Assembly (NCBI RefSeq): GCF_015644725.1
Contig: NZ_CP064795.1
Location: forward strand, 2,292,501-2,356,500
Length of the DNA stretch: 64,000 bases
Direction: 5' to 3'
Source: Salinimonas marina
GTDB lineage: Bacteria; Pseudomonadota; Gammaproteobacteria; Enterobacterales; Alteromonadaceae
Positions 7,532-16,363 of the stretch are shown one piece after another (the stretch's first letter is position 1; each line of letters starts with the position of its first letter). The notes below the pieces were generated by a model. The model did not search any database. It was not told where the DNA came from and saw nothing but the letters and a program-made list of their open reading frames with translations. The position numbers and the translations under genes were made by a program.

Positions 7532-7864
7532 TTAGCCTTCTTTCATTTGGTCTGGAAAAGCTCTTTTGAACTCATCCAAAGTGTAAGTAATACCTGTTTT
7601 ACCATCGCGAACTGACTTTATCCAAGTAGATGGGTAATCTAACGGCAAAATAACTTGATCAGCTCCACCCTTGTGGTAAGTGCGTTTACCAGACTTTGAA
7701 GTTTGACGTGCGACTTTTCCAACATTTATCAAACTACCTTTAGGAATATCCAATTCAGCTTCAAACCTCTGGTTACTCCATTGTTGAAATACTGCAGTAT
7801 CTGACCTTGAAGCATTTTGTACAGTAGTAGCAAAACCACCATTAGCTTTAGCTTGTTCACCTAC
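7532..7864 (-). pseudogene. CdiA-type toxin tip, N-terminally truncated
   Basis: About 110 residues of toxin-like sequence without a native start. The upstream side is replaced by the RAYT-unit left end (7865-7885). Segments include QWSNQRFEAELDIPKGS, GADQVILPLDYPSTW and the ending YTLDEFKRAFPDQMKEG. The placement directly before a small immunity-like gene and the composition resemble CdiA-CT tips, but I cannot name the toxin fold. Without the carrier domains it cannot be delivered. Confidence 0.6.
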
Positions 7865-7875
7865 ACAAAGAAATT

Positions 7876-9122
7876 GGACACCCACATTCTATTCTTTTAG
7901 CACAGTGACTTTAGTCGTCGTCTATTGCAAGCTATTCCCCTGACTTCTCCGCCACTGAACCTATGCCACGACCGCGCTCATCGCTTATAAGTCTGACTGA
8001 TACACCCTACTACCATTGCGTATCTCGCTGTGTACGGCGCGCCTTTCTATGTGGTCATGACAGGCATTCCGGACAGTCGTATGAACATCGCCGACAGTGG
8101 ATTGAAGACCGGCTATATAATTTAGCGAACGTCTTTGCGATTCACTTGTGCGCCTATGCGGTCATGAGCAATCATACTCATGTCGTGTTAAAAGCGGATA
8201 AGTCACTGGCAGAAAGCTGGTCAGCGAAGGAGGTATTGAAGCGCTGGCATCGGCTATATCAGGGTACATTACTCACCCGCATGTATTGCGACCCGGCACA
8301 ATCAGCAACACTGTCTGCGGCGCAGCGTTATACCGTTGAGCAGTCTGTTGAGGTATACCGAAAGCGACTGTATGACATAAGTTGGTATATGCGCGCCTTA
8401 AATGAATACATCGCACGTCAGGCAAATAAAGAGGACCGGTGCACAGGGCGATTTTGGGAAGGGCGCTTTAAGTCACAGGCGATTTTGGATGAGGCGGCCC
8501 TGGCTGCCTGCTTGGCCTACGTTGACCTCAACCCCATCAGAGCCTGCATGGCAACAACACCCGAAACCTCGGCCCATACCAGTATTAAAAAGCGAATCAA
8601 GTGTGCAAAGGTGGGTAAGCAGCCTGACAGGTTATACCCGTTTGCTGGTAACCCATCTGAGCATCAGCCCGACGGTCTGCCCTTTCAGTTTGAAGAATAT
8701 TTACAACTTGTTGATAGCGTGGGGCGGGTAAAGCCGCCTAACAAGCGCGGCGTTGTCGCAAAAGATATGGCACCGTTACTTGAGCGTACCGGGCTGAATA
8801 CGGTGTGCTGGGATGCGTTTATCTGCAATATCGAAACCCGGTTCGCCTCGCGGGTCAGCCTTGCGCTATGTCAAAAACGAGAAAAGCATTCCACCCGGTG
8901 TGGCACGCCCTGACATCATTTCCTTTTCTTCATTTAAATGCCCAACGCAAGAGAACTTGCTGGATACATGCGCTCCAAATTCCTGTATTAACTGTACGTA
9001 AGACCCTACTCACAGCCGGTTCGCTTCCCTTCTCATCAAAAAATGTGAAAGTTCGTTAATCACGAAAGTTAAAAGCAAGCTCGCGACATCGATTTTTTCG
9101 GCAAAGAAAAGTGTGGGTGTCC
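7876..9122 (+). mobile_element. RAYT unit, copy 2 (1247 bp)
   Basis: GGACACCCAC at 7876-7885 to GTGGGTGTCC at 9113-9122, identical in length to copy 1 and almost identical in sequence up to the end of the gene. The last 200 bp before the right end are more diverged, for example GAAAGTTAAAAGCAAGCTCG against GGTCGCTAAAAAGCGATCTT. The unit cuts the N-terminal side of the toxin at 7532-7864. A weaker ATGACTGTCCTATG repeat follows at about 9171. Confidence 0.75.
7963..8913 (+). CDS. REP-associated tyrosine transposase (Y1/IS200-like), copy 2
   Basis: 316 residues, with the same HUH (SNHTHVV) and Tyr-containing (LAYVDLNPIRA) motifs as copy 1. Differences seen: GNPSEH for GNSSEH, LPFQFEE for LPFRFEE and STRCGTP for STRSGTP. 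The copies are direct repeats on the plus strand, 2237 bp apart start to start, so homologous recombination between them could delete the toxin/immunity remnant in between. The gene is intact. Confidence 0.9.
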   Translation: MPRPRSSLISLTDTPYYHCVSRCVRRAFLCGHDRHSGQSYEHRRQWIEDRLYNLANVFAIHLCAYAVMSNHTHVVLKADKSLAESWSAKEVLKRWHRLYQGTLLTRMYCDPAQSATLSAAQRYTVEQSVEVYRKRLYDISWYMRALNEYIARQANKEDRCTGRFWEGRFKSQAILDEAALAACLAYVDLNPIRACMATTPETSAHTSIKKRIKCAKVGKQPDRLYPFAGNPSEHQPDGLPFQFEEYLQLVDSVGRVKPPNKRGVVAKDMAPLLERTGLNTVCWDAFICNIETRFASRVSLALCQKREKHSTRCGTP

Positions 9123-9210
9123 ACTATTTACTGCTCTTTAGTCAAATTTTGTAATTTATTACCAGAAAAAAATGACTGTCCTATGTTTTGTCCAATTTTA
9201 CATTTACTCT

Positions 9211-9600
9211 TTACTTCATCTTGAGATGAATGAAAACCAATTCTTTATCAGCGCTGTAATGAGCTAATATAGCGACATCACCGTCTTCAAATTTTTTACC
9301 AGGAAGAGTTGGCTTGACACCTGGAATTTTTACTGAGGGGATATCTTTTATAGCAGGCCCATATTTTTTTTCTAAATCATTTAACGTTCTAAAATTTTTG
9401 TATTCTCCTTTTAAATTTTCTGATGCAGGTAAATAAGGTTCATCTTCTTTAATGAAAATTCGACACCCTGAAATAACTCCACTAGAGTCTTTCGACTGTA
9501 GATAAAAACCACTTTCAGGTGCTTTTAAAAACTCATCGCTGTCGATTTTCACATACTCTAACATCGCTATTTTATTTTTAAGCTTCCCAAGAGCAGCCAT
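9211..9600 (-). CDS. Putative immunity protein of the adjacent toxin
   Basis: About 129 residues from the Met at 9600 (MAALGKLKNKIAMLEYVKID). An earlier ATG at 9633 overlaps the toxin stop and adds 11 residues. It is lysine-rich and soluble, with SGFYLQSKDSSGVISGCRIF, TLNDLEKKYGPAIKD and the ending HYSADKELVFIHLKMK. No family recognised. It follows the toxin tip at 9623 with about 22 bp spacing on the same strand, the standard toxin-immunity order, so an immunity role is likely. Its downstream side runs into repeat sequence. Confidence 0.6.
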   Translation of the reverse strand: MAALGKLKNKIAMLEYVKIDSDEFLKAPESGFYLQSKDSSGVISGCRIFIKEDEPYLPASENLKGEYKNFRTLNDLEKKYGPAIKDIPSVKIPGVKPTLPGKKFEDGDVAILAHYSADKELVFIHLKMK

Positions 9601-9622
9601 TATATTTACACCTAAATAATTC

Positions 9623-11746
9623 CTAATCCCCATATTTAATCCCCAAATCTTTAAATAAATTTTTATTTGCCTTATGAACTTGCTCTCTCGCGCTTTTTAT
9701 CTGATCTCTTGTCCAGCCATTGCTTTCCCATACTGGCTCCCATGTCTGCAAATCAGCTTCTGCTGCTTCGTACAGATCTTTGGCATCAGATTCTATTTTA
9801 CTTTTGGAGTTGCGTCCGCCAAACGTTCTAGAGAATGACTGATGATCGCATGTTTTTACAACGACACATATTGTATTATTGCGTAATGCTTTCATTTGTT
9901 CATCAGATATTTCTATATCTGCATCATCTAAAGCTTTTCTAACAGAAGCATATGACGGCACGTGATCTGGCGTCATTCCATCTTTAATGCTTCTAGGCGC
10001 AAGACCACCGAATGTACCTACCTCTCCTTCATTAACGGCATTTTCACCTTCTTTCCTGACAGACTTCACACCAGCCAGCATCCCGACAAGGACGACTACG
10101 CCATTACCCCGCCCTGCATACTTCGATAGTAATCGCTATCTTGATGCTGTTTCTCTGCCGCAACGTCCTGTACAAACTCATCAAGGGTATCACTGCCCGC
10201 AGCAACTGAGCCCACAACATTGCCCAAGGTTTCAAGGCCGGTGTTGACTTTTGTCAGCAACGTTTGTCCGGCTTCGGTCTGTGCCGCAACCTCGGTTGTT
10301 ACTTCCATCACTATTGAAGCCGCGCCGCCGGCTGCTACCAAAGCCATTTCCATCACTTTGGCAGCATCTTCCGGTACACTTTCAGCTACCTTCATCAAGC
10401 TGTTGATGCCATCAACCATTTGCGTCACAGCAGGAACATTGCCGGTTCCTTTTACTGTAATATGAAGAACATCTTCGCCTTGTTCATTGGGCGCGACACT
10501 GACTGCTATACCTTCTTTCAGTTGCTGCTTAAGCAACTCTGGATCGGTATCCGCCAGGTTCGCTAGCGGCGCAAAGTTTTTGACAGAAGCAATAAGGTTG
10601 GGATCTTCAAATAGCTCCTTTAAGGGCTCAATATCCCGCCCTTCCAGAATGGCCGCCTCAACCATTGTTTCAAATTCGGGTAAAAGCGTCTGTAGTTCGG
10701 GTGGAACCTGATCGCCCCAGGTTTGGATTTCCCGTTTTGCTGCCACAATCTTCTCAGCGACACCCTTTACATCTTCAGCAATCTCCTTTCTTCCATCCTC
10801 ACTTAACAAACGGTGGTCAACCGTCAGTTCAATATTCCCCTGCTGGCGGTCAACGTTGTAAATCTCTTTATTCACTAGCGCGACATCACGGTTAACGCCG
10901 TCGGGAGAGGTGTCTTCGCCATTGACTGAAACACTGCCTTCGCCGATGGTGGCTAAGGTTTTGTCCAGGCTCTGGCTATTTTCGTTCTGATAGCTGTAGT
11001 TGCTGCTGTTTAGGGCTAGGTCGGTGTTGCTCTGATTCGGGTCTGCCGGGTTGGCAGCGTCGCTGACACCGACATTGGCATTAACGCCGACGCTCTGGTT
11101 ACTGCTGTAGCTGCGGTTGGTTAAGTCGGTGGTGTTTAAGCTGTCGGTACTCAGGCTTAAGTTACCGGTATCGTTGCCTTCGGCATCCACGGCGGCCAGT
11201 AAGGCGCCGGTTAACTGCGTATTGCCGTCAACGGATACATCAACCGTGCCCCCGGTAATACTGCTTAACACAGTTTCGGTCTTTTGGTAACGGCCATTGC
11301 TGGCGTTAACGCCGCCATTTACACTGCTGACATCGCCGCCCTGGCCAATAGCGGTGGTTTTGACTTCTTTGCTGTTGGCCTTGGCACCGTTTTCGTTGGT
11401 GAACACCCCGCCTAAGCTCATGCCACCGCTGATACCCATGCCTTTATTGCTGCCGCTGAAGCGGTCCTGCACCGACTCCAGCGTTAAGTCACCACCAATG
11501 ACCATATTCACCGCATTTGCACCATGCAGGTTACCGCCGATAATAGTGGTATCACCGGTGGTGGCAATGTTCAGGTTATTTGCCGTCAGTGTGCTGTTGT
11601 TGTGGGTGGTTTGTTTGTCCTGCTGCTTGCTGCTGTTCAGGCTGGCATTCACCGTCGGCCCGCCAGCTGAACCCCAGACCGTCTGCGCAATGGTCATGCT
11701 CCCGCTTTGGGTATCGGTTTGTGAGCGCTGGGTGTCCTGGCTGGCC
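9623..11746 (-). pseudogene. CdiA-like haemagglutinin C-terminal region with toxin tip, one frame break
   Basis: The upstream edge is the RAYT stump at 11747, so the secretion and most repeat domains are absent. The first open part (to 10096) has haemagglutinin text (TIAQTVWGSAGGPTVNASLN, NLHGANAVNMVIGGDL) and then a helical region ending YYRSMQGG. The second part is in another frame: VLVGMLAGVKSVRKEGENAV, GTFGGLAP, MTPDHVPSYASVRK and SFSRTFGGRN, a conserved pre-toxin segment and a His-containing toxin tip. One extra G in the GGGG run near 10111 joins the frames. The tip may be an HNH-type nuclease, but I am not certain. Confidence 0.7.
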
Positions 11747-12011
11747 AGCCTTGCACTGTGTCAAAAGCGAGAGAAACGCTACACCCGGCCTGACACGCCC
11801 TGACAATACTCCAGCATCCTCACTAAAATGCCATAACGCAAGAGAACTCACCGGATACTTGCGCTCTGAATTCTGGTATCAGCTGCAAGTAATACTTCAC
11901 TCACAGCTGGTTCGCATCCCTGCTCATCAAAAAATGTTAAAGCTGGTTAATCACAGCCGTTAAAAGTGAGCTCGCGATATCGACTTTTCGACACAGAAAA
12001 GTGTGAGTGTC
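11747..12011 (+). pseudogene. 3' stump of a third RAYT unit
   Basis: Only the last codons of a RAYT gene remain (SLALCQKREKRYTRPDTP, compare SLALCQKREKHSTRSGTP in copy 1), followed by the same 3' flank as copies 1 and 2 (AACGCAAGAGAACT, ATCAAAAAATGT) and the right end GTGAGTGTCCGCTATTTA (12003-12020). It is more diverged than copies 1 and 2 are from each other, so it is an older insertion. The stump joins directly to the cdiA-like coding sequence. Confidence 0.8.
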
Positions 12012-12052
12012 CGCTATTTATCCATCTTTTCATGGGTGTCCACTATCTTCGG

Positions 12053-12430
12053 CTACGGATATACATGCCACTCATCAAAAAATTTTCGCATTTTCTTCCC
12101 CATGTCACTCTTGCTCAAGTCGCCAGCCTCAGCCTGTGAGATATTCACTAAAAAGCAGCTTTTTAGTGAATGAGATAAATCTAACAAATCTCTATTCATT
12201 TCTGAAGACGTTAGGATATTTTCAATAATATCAAAAAGTTCGGATTTTTGCCTTTGATCAATTAAACTGTACTCATCAATATAATATTGAGAGAATTCTG
12301 CACATAGGCCTGCTACCGTAAAAGTGCCATCTTCAGTAATATTATAGTTATTCTCAGATTCCCACTGCTCTCTAAAGTTCGGGAAACTCTTAATAAAATA
12401 CGAAAGTAGCGTTTCTTTATCTTTAATCAT
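12053..12430 (-). CDS. Putative immunity protein with toxin-tail overlap
   Basis: 125 residues, acidic and soluble: MIKDKETLLSYFIKSFPNFR, then GTFTVAGLCAEFSQYY and the ending MGKKMRKFFDEWHVYP. It resembles small proteins found next to polymorphic toxins (I recall the DUF7674 type, unverified). The start codon overlaps the stop of a toxin tail (12423), which fixes the start and supports translational coupling. The downstream edge is a TGGGTGTCCACTATCTTC repeat almost touching the stop codon. Confidence 0.6.
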   Translation of the reverse strand: MIKDKETLLSYFIKSFPNFREQWESENNYNITEDGTFTVAGLCAEFSQYYIDEYSLIDQRQKSELFDIIENILTSSEMNRDLLDLSHSLKSCFLVNISQAEAGDLSKSDMGKKMRKFFDEWHVYP

Positions 12431-12508
12431 TTAATTCCCCTTGCCGTGCCTTTTTAAGATCCTTCAGCATCTCCTTCGCAGCATGTAAATCGCTTGGCGG
12501 ATTTGAAA
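12423..12508 (-). pseudogene. Last 27 or so codons of a toxin gene
   Basis: The minus-strand frame from the repeat GTGACTGTCC (12510-12519) reads NPPSDLHAAKEMLKDLKKAR and ends QGELND at a stop overlapping the next gene's start. HAAKEMLKDLKKARQGE-like endings are seen in polymorphic toxin tips. The rest of the toxin has been replaced by repeat DNA. It is too short to assign a toxin type. Confidence 0.5.
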
Positions 12509-12509
12509 A

Positions 12510-12690
12510 GTGACTGTCCAGTGTTTTTTCAGGACAGATACAGCCGCGCAAATAAAGCCGATCAGCTTGGGAAGGGCAAGAAAAGAAAGAGTGACTGCCC
12601 TATTAATTACACTTATTTGTATTACAGGTATAAAAAGTTACTGTCCTATTAATTAGCCAGAACGATGCGAGGAATGATTGTCCTATTTTT
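12510..12690. repeat. REP-like repeat cluster
   Basis: GTGACTGTCC at 12510-12519, GGACAG at 12532, GTGACTGCCC at about 12591, then ACTTATTTGTATTACAGGTA (12611-12630) with GTTACTGTCC, and ATGCGAGGAATGATTGTCCT at about 12664. The TTTGTATTACAGGTATAA piece recurs inside the repeat pair at 14373-14416, so this is the same doublet type in a decayed state. The cluster separates a membrane protein gene from a toxin tail. Confidence 0.7.
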
Positions 12691-13159
12691 TTTGATTATG
12701 CTTTGATCTCGGTTTTTTGGGCAATACTAAATAGGCCATAAATATTGAAGACAATGCACCTAAGGCAAAAACCACTAAGTTCTGATAGTTGCTAAAATCT
12801 GCAGTGTTACTTAAAGAAATATCTTTTCCTGTCATTCTAATCAAGGCATACGCCCACAAATAGGCTCCTGCTCCACCTAGAAGAAAAACCCAAACGTAAC
12901 TAGTTAACTGTCTATATAGGTTTAAGTATGCGTATAGGCCAGCAAGCAAGCCTGCGGGTATACAAAAGAAAATCAGCCCATAGATTCCATAAACTATGTA
13001 AATCCACAACCCCGTCAACCCATGCTCGTGAAAAAGAGTGGGCGTATTTTCAGAAAAAAAGCTATAGAAGTCTGATATAGAAAACAAAATAATACCTGAC
13101 AATAGCGGACACATTAAAAAACATATTATCACTTTGAAATACGGGTAGGCAGGCTTCAT
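12683..13159 (-). CDS. Four-helix membrane protein, putative immunity protein
   Basis: 158 residues from the ATG at 13159. That ATG overlaps the stop of the upstream toxin fragment as ATGA, which decides the start over an ATG 9 bases earlier. Four hydrophobic segments are visible: VIICFLMCPLLSGIILFSI, GLWIYIVYGIYGLIFF with the following CIPAGLLAGLYAYL, SYVWVFLLGGAGAYLWAYAL, and LVVFALGALSSIFMAYLVL. The tail is basic. Membrane-embedded immunity proteins usually protect against tips acting at the inner membrane. No family recognised. The role is inferred from coupling to the CdiA-like fragment. Confidence 0.6.
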   Translation of the reverse strand: MKPAYPYFKVIICFLMCPLLSGIILFSISDFYSFFSENTPTLFHEHGLTGLWIYIVYGIYGLIFFCIPAGLLAGLYAYLNLYRQLTSYVWVFLLGGAGAYLWAYALIRMTGKDISLSNTADFSNYQNLVVFALGALSSIFMAYLVLPKKPRSKHNQKK

Positions 13160-14372
13160 GGTTGGCACCCTTGGCTTGCTGAGTAGACCATTAATTTGCA
13201 GCCGAACTCAATTCGAGACTTATAATTAAGAATATCAACGCCTCCTGGCATTCCTTGTTTTGTATCAATTGACAATTCTGTTTCATTAAATAGTGGGTTC
13301 ACCTCAGTATTTGTCATGAATTTAGACAGCCCTGTAAAAGAAGTGCGTTCCCCTAAATACTTTTTATGTACCGATTGCAATGCTCGTTGTTCATTTTTTA
13401 ACTGGTTTATATCCCAGGCAATTGGATCTGACACTTCCTGGTTATACAAACTTTTAAAGTTATCGAAACCAGCATTCATAAGGGTCTTCCCGGCTTCACT
13501 TCGCCAGTCATAAACCTCAGTTCCGGTTATAACTCCCCCAACGCCAAAACTTATCCACGATCCATTACCATCAGCCCCCAGTCCTGTCAAAGGTGCTCGG
13601 CTCACAAACTCAGCACCGCCGAACCATCTCGCCCCAAGACCGATATTCTGCTCGTACTGGTCACTGGCGCCAAAGAAGTCTGCTCTGTTATCAATAGTAT
13701 TGTAATACACGTCAAAGTTCTCTTCCGCGCCGTCACTGTTATACACATAGTCAAATGTATTTTTGGAAGAGCGGCTAACATCGCCTTCCAGAATATCCCA
13801 CGCATCTTCCATACCAATATACTGAGTCGCTGTATTAACAGACGTCCGGCACGCATCTCCGGTTGGATTGTCGCGGCAAACATTGTTGAGTTCATTGTCC
13901 AGCATAACACTCAAATCCTCCGCGTCTGCCACAACGGCAGCTTTTTGTTCTGCGGTGGAACAGGTCGCACCGGCTAGGCAGTCTTTTACTTTGTCGACGG
14001 TTTCTTTTGTTAAGTAGTAATCGAGTGCCTGCTCATCCTCCTGACGGAAGCTGGCATGATTTTCATTAGCCAAAGCCTTATTTCTGTCTCTCTCTTCTGT
14101 TGTTGCTCCCCAATTATGAGTATTCCCCTCCGCTAGGCTTTGGTCGTTCTGCGCAAAGTTGAAATCTAAATAGTCCTCTGTCGCATCACCCATAATACCG
14201 GCGTATTCTTCGCGGTTGTCATGGTACGTTTCAGTCTGCGCTGTATCCGGGTTTTGCTGATTATCCAAATAATGCTGGGTTTCATGACCGATGGTGTTTA
14301 CAGCGTCAGAAGCGTTGTCGTGAACGGCATCGTTTACATATACCGTGTCGGTGTCGCGCGAGTGAAAAATAA
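13156..14372 (-). pseudogene. CdiA-like C-terminal fragment with HETQH segment and toxin tip
   Basis: About 405 open residues beginning inside a repeat (14373-14382), so no native start. Early on it has VNTIGHETQHYLDNQ, an HExxH-like metal-binding pattern commonly found in the pre-toxin part of haemagglutinin-type toxins. Four Cys follow in CLAGATCSTAEQ and NNVCRDNPTGDACR. The variable end (GLGARWFGGAEFVS, GVDILNYKSRIEFG) is probably the toxin tip. It is followed by a four-helix membrane protein with ATGA overlap. The tip's activity is unknown to me, though the membrane-bound partner hints at a membrane target. Confidence 0.65.
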
Positions 14373-14416
14373 GGACAGTCACTTATTTGTATTGCAGGTA
14401 TAACGAGTGACTGTCC
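14373..14416. repeat. 44-bp REP pair at the edge of the accessory block
   Basis: GGACAGTCAC (14373-14382) and GTGACTGTCC (14407-14416) are inverted around TTATTTGTATTGCAGGTATA. The repeat is the rightmost member of the accessory repeats. From 14417 to the tRNA at 14585 I see no gene and no further repeats. Confidence 0.8.
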
Positions 14417-14584
14417 AATAGATCGGTTGAACGTCAGCAGATTGCGCAGTGGTTTGAGCTTCGATAGCAGCAAAGCTTTAAAGGGTGCTTGCGAGAAAAA
14501 GCTGATACGTAGTACGAACGGATATGTGTTTTGCTATGAAGCGGGCGGTTGAAAAACCTGATGAACAATAAGAAGAGATAAAGA

Positions 14585-14661
<77 letters not shown>

Positions 14662-14803
14662 AATATGAAAACGCAGTAGTGCGTTGATTCGGCGCGTATA
14701 ATAACGACGCCGAAGGCTACTGGCAAGCACAATTTGAGGATTATCTTTTGTTTGGCTGCTTTCTAGTCAAACTGACCAACATTCGCCCTACAGCGCGCCC
14801 GAT

Positions 14804-15883
14804 TTAAGGATAACAGGCAAAAGGTAAAGGCTGAATTTTATCCATGATGGAACCGTCTTCGGCGATCTTCATAAAGTATTCGCCCAGTCGATCGGTCTCA
14901 CTCAACACGGTATCCCAGTACGCTATGCGGGTGTCGGCGTCCAGGTTCTTAAAGTCATCCCGGTCGGGAATTTTACCGTAGGGTAAGCTTTCTACAAAAG
15001 AAGCTGAAGGCACCAGCATGACGACATTGTCATAACTTTGGGCATGGACCAGTCGATTTTTCAGATTTTTGTCGAACCAGCCCGTCACCGGCCGCGGATA
15101 AAAATGGGGGTACAAGGTAAGCCCCGGCTTCGGACCAAAGGACAAGTCGAAATGATAGTCTATTATGCCGCCATCACGATAAACCCCAGGCGGCGCAGCA
15201 ACAATATTACTGACCCCGTTCAGCACTAATGGGATCGACCCGGAAGCAAGCAATACATCCCGGATATTGGTGTAGCCAAGTTTGGCACGTTCAGTTTCTA
15301 AATGGTAGGGATCATGGATATCCAGGTGACTGTTCGGCGCCGAAAAAACCACCCGGGTGAAGGCTTTTTGCAGATTCTTGCGGTCTTTGCGGTTGGAGGC
15401 CGCGCTCATGGCCAGCCCTGCCAGCTGCGACAACTTTCCCGAACGACTCACTAACCCCTGACAACGGGCGGTAATAATATGCGCTTTGAAACGCTCGTTG
15501 GAAAGGATATCGTGCAGTCCATGGTCGCCTAACATATAGCTCAACAGTGTTTTGGCCTTGGCGGTAATTTCATAAGCGCTGGGTTTAGCAGAATACACGG
15601 TATGTGAGTAACTTTCGGCCAGCCGGTTTATGGCCGCCAGGGGATCGCTTTGCACAATACAGGCCGCTCTGAAAGCTCCGGCGGAAGAACCAATCACCTG
15701 AATCTGACCCCCTCGAGGCTGGAAAAACTCCGGGAATAGCACCCGGTCTAGCCCCGCCAGTACAAACCATTTAGGCCCGCCCGAGGCACCCAGAAAATAG
15801 TTAAACAATAATGGGTCGAAACCATAGTGATGTATGGTTTCTAATGCTTTTGGTCCAGCGTATATCTCTAGCGGTGCACCCAA
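14804..15883 (-). CDS. Patatin-like phospholipase family protein
   Basis: 359 residues. The patatin oxyanion segment is GASGGPKWFVLAGL near residue 33, the nucleophile elbow is IGSSAGAF near residue 65 (GxSxG), and the Asp of the Ser-Asp dyad is in VYRDGGIIDYH near residue 235. These enzymes hydrolyse acyl chains of phospholipids or related lipids. No signal peptide is visible, so a cytoplasmic or peripheral location is likely. It stands alone, with a long non-coding region upstream. Substrate unknown. Confidence 0.85.
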   Translation of the reverse strand: MGAPLEIYAGPKALETIHHYGFDPLLFNYFLGASGGPKWFVLAGLDRVLFPEFFQPRGGQIQVIGSSAGAFRAACIVQSDPLAAINRLAESYSHTVYSAKPSAYEITAKAKTLLSYMLGDHGLHDILSNERFKAHIITARCQGLVSRSGKLSQLAGLAMSAASNRKDRKNLQKAFTRVVFSAPNSHLDIHDPYHLETERAKLGYTNIRDVLLASGSIPLVLNGVSNIVAAPPGVYRDGGIIDYHFDLSFGPKPGLTLYPHFYPRPVTGWFDKNLKNRLVHAQSYDNVVMLVPSASFVESLPYGKIPDRDDFKNLDADTRIAYWDTVLSETDRLGEYFMKIAEDGSIMDKIQPLPFACYP

Positions 15884-16159
15884 AATAGCCTCTTATTTTT
15901 ATGCATTTGTGATATTAATGTAGCAGTTCGACGAAAATTGTGCACTTCGCCTTAAAAATACACATTTATAATAATTTTTAATAATAGAATAGGCTCAGAT
16001 TTTGGTCTGATCGGCTTGATAATCGATCCCAATTTTACCTATAGACAGGAGTCTATAACAGTAAAAACAGCGACCTAAACCGGGTGGTTGTCAACAGGTA
16101 TTTGTCAAAAATAACCGTCATTTTACTAATTATTTCTATTGATCTGGCTAGACACACAC

Positions 16160-16295
16160 TGTGGAAAATGCTTGTGAATAGACATATGTTATCCACTGGG
16201 TGTTTTTTGTACAATATTTTTAGTTATTTAATATCAATGAGTTACAATTAAGCCCCAAACTACTCAACAAACTTATCCACAGATTACGTGGATAA
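16160..16295. promoter_or_regulatory. Cluster of DnaA-box-like sites in an AT-rich gap
   Basis: TTATCCACT at 16189-16197, perfect TTATCCACA at 16273-16281, the reverse-strand site CGTGGATAA at 16287-16295 and a weaker TGTGGAAAA at 16160-16168. An AT-rich stretch (about 16202-16250) lies between the two groups. The whole gap 15884-16363 has no gene. Such clusters bind DnaA and can regulate replication or a nearby promoter. No dnaA, gidA or other oriC neighbour is in the window, so I do not call this the chromosomal origin. Confidence 0.5.
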
Positions 16296-16363
16296 CACGT
16301 GGCACTACTCCTAATATAGTGATTTAATGCTTAAGATTGTTGAGCAGAACAAAATGAATACAC

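Noticed and set aside
15884..16363. Chromosomal replication origin
   Set aside because: DnaA boxes and AT-rich DNA are present, but dnaA, dnaN, gidA/mnmG or other usual neighbours are absent. Kept only as a DnaA-box cluster.
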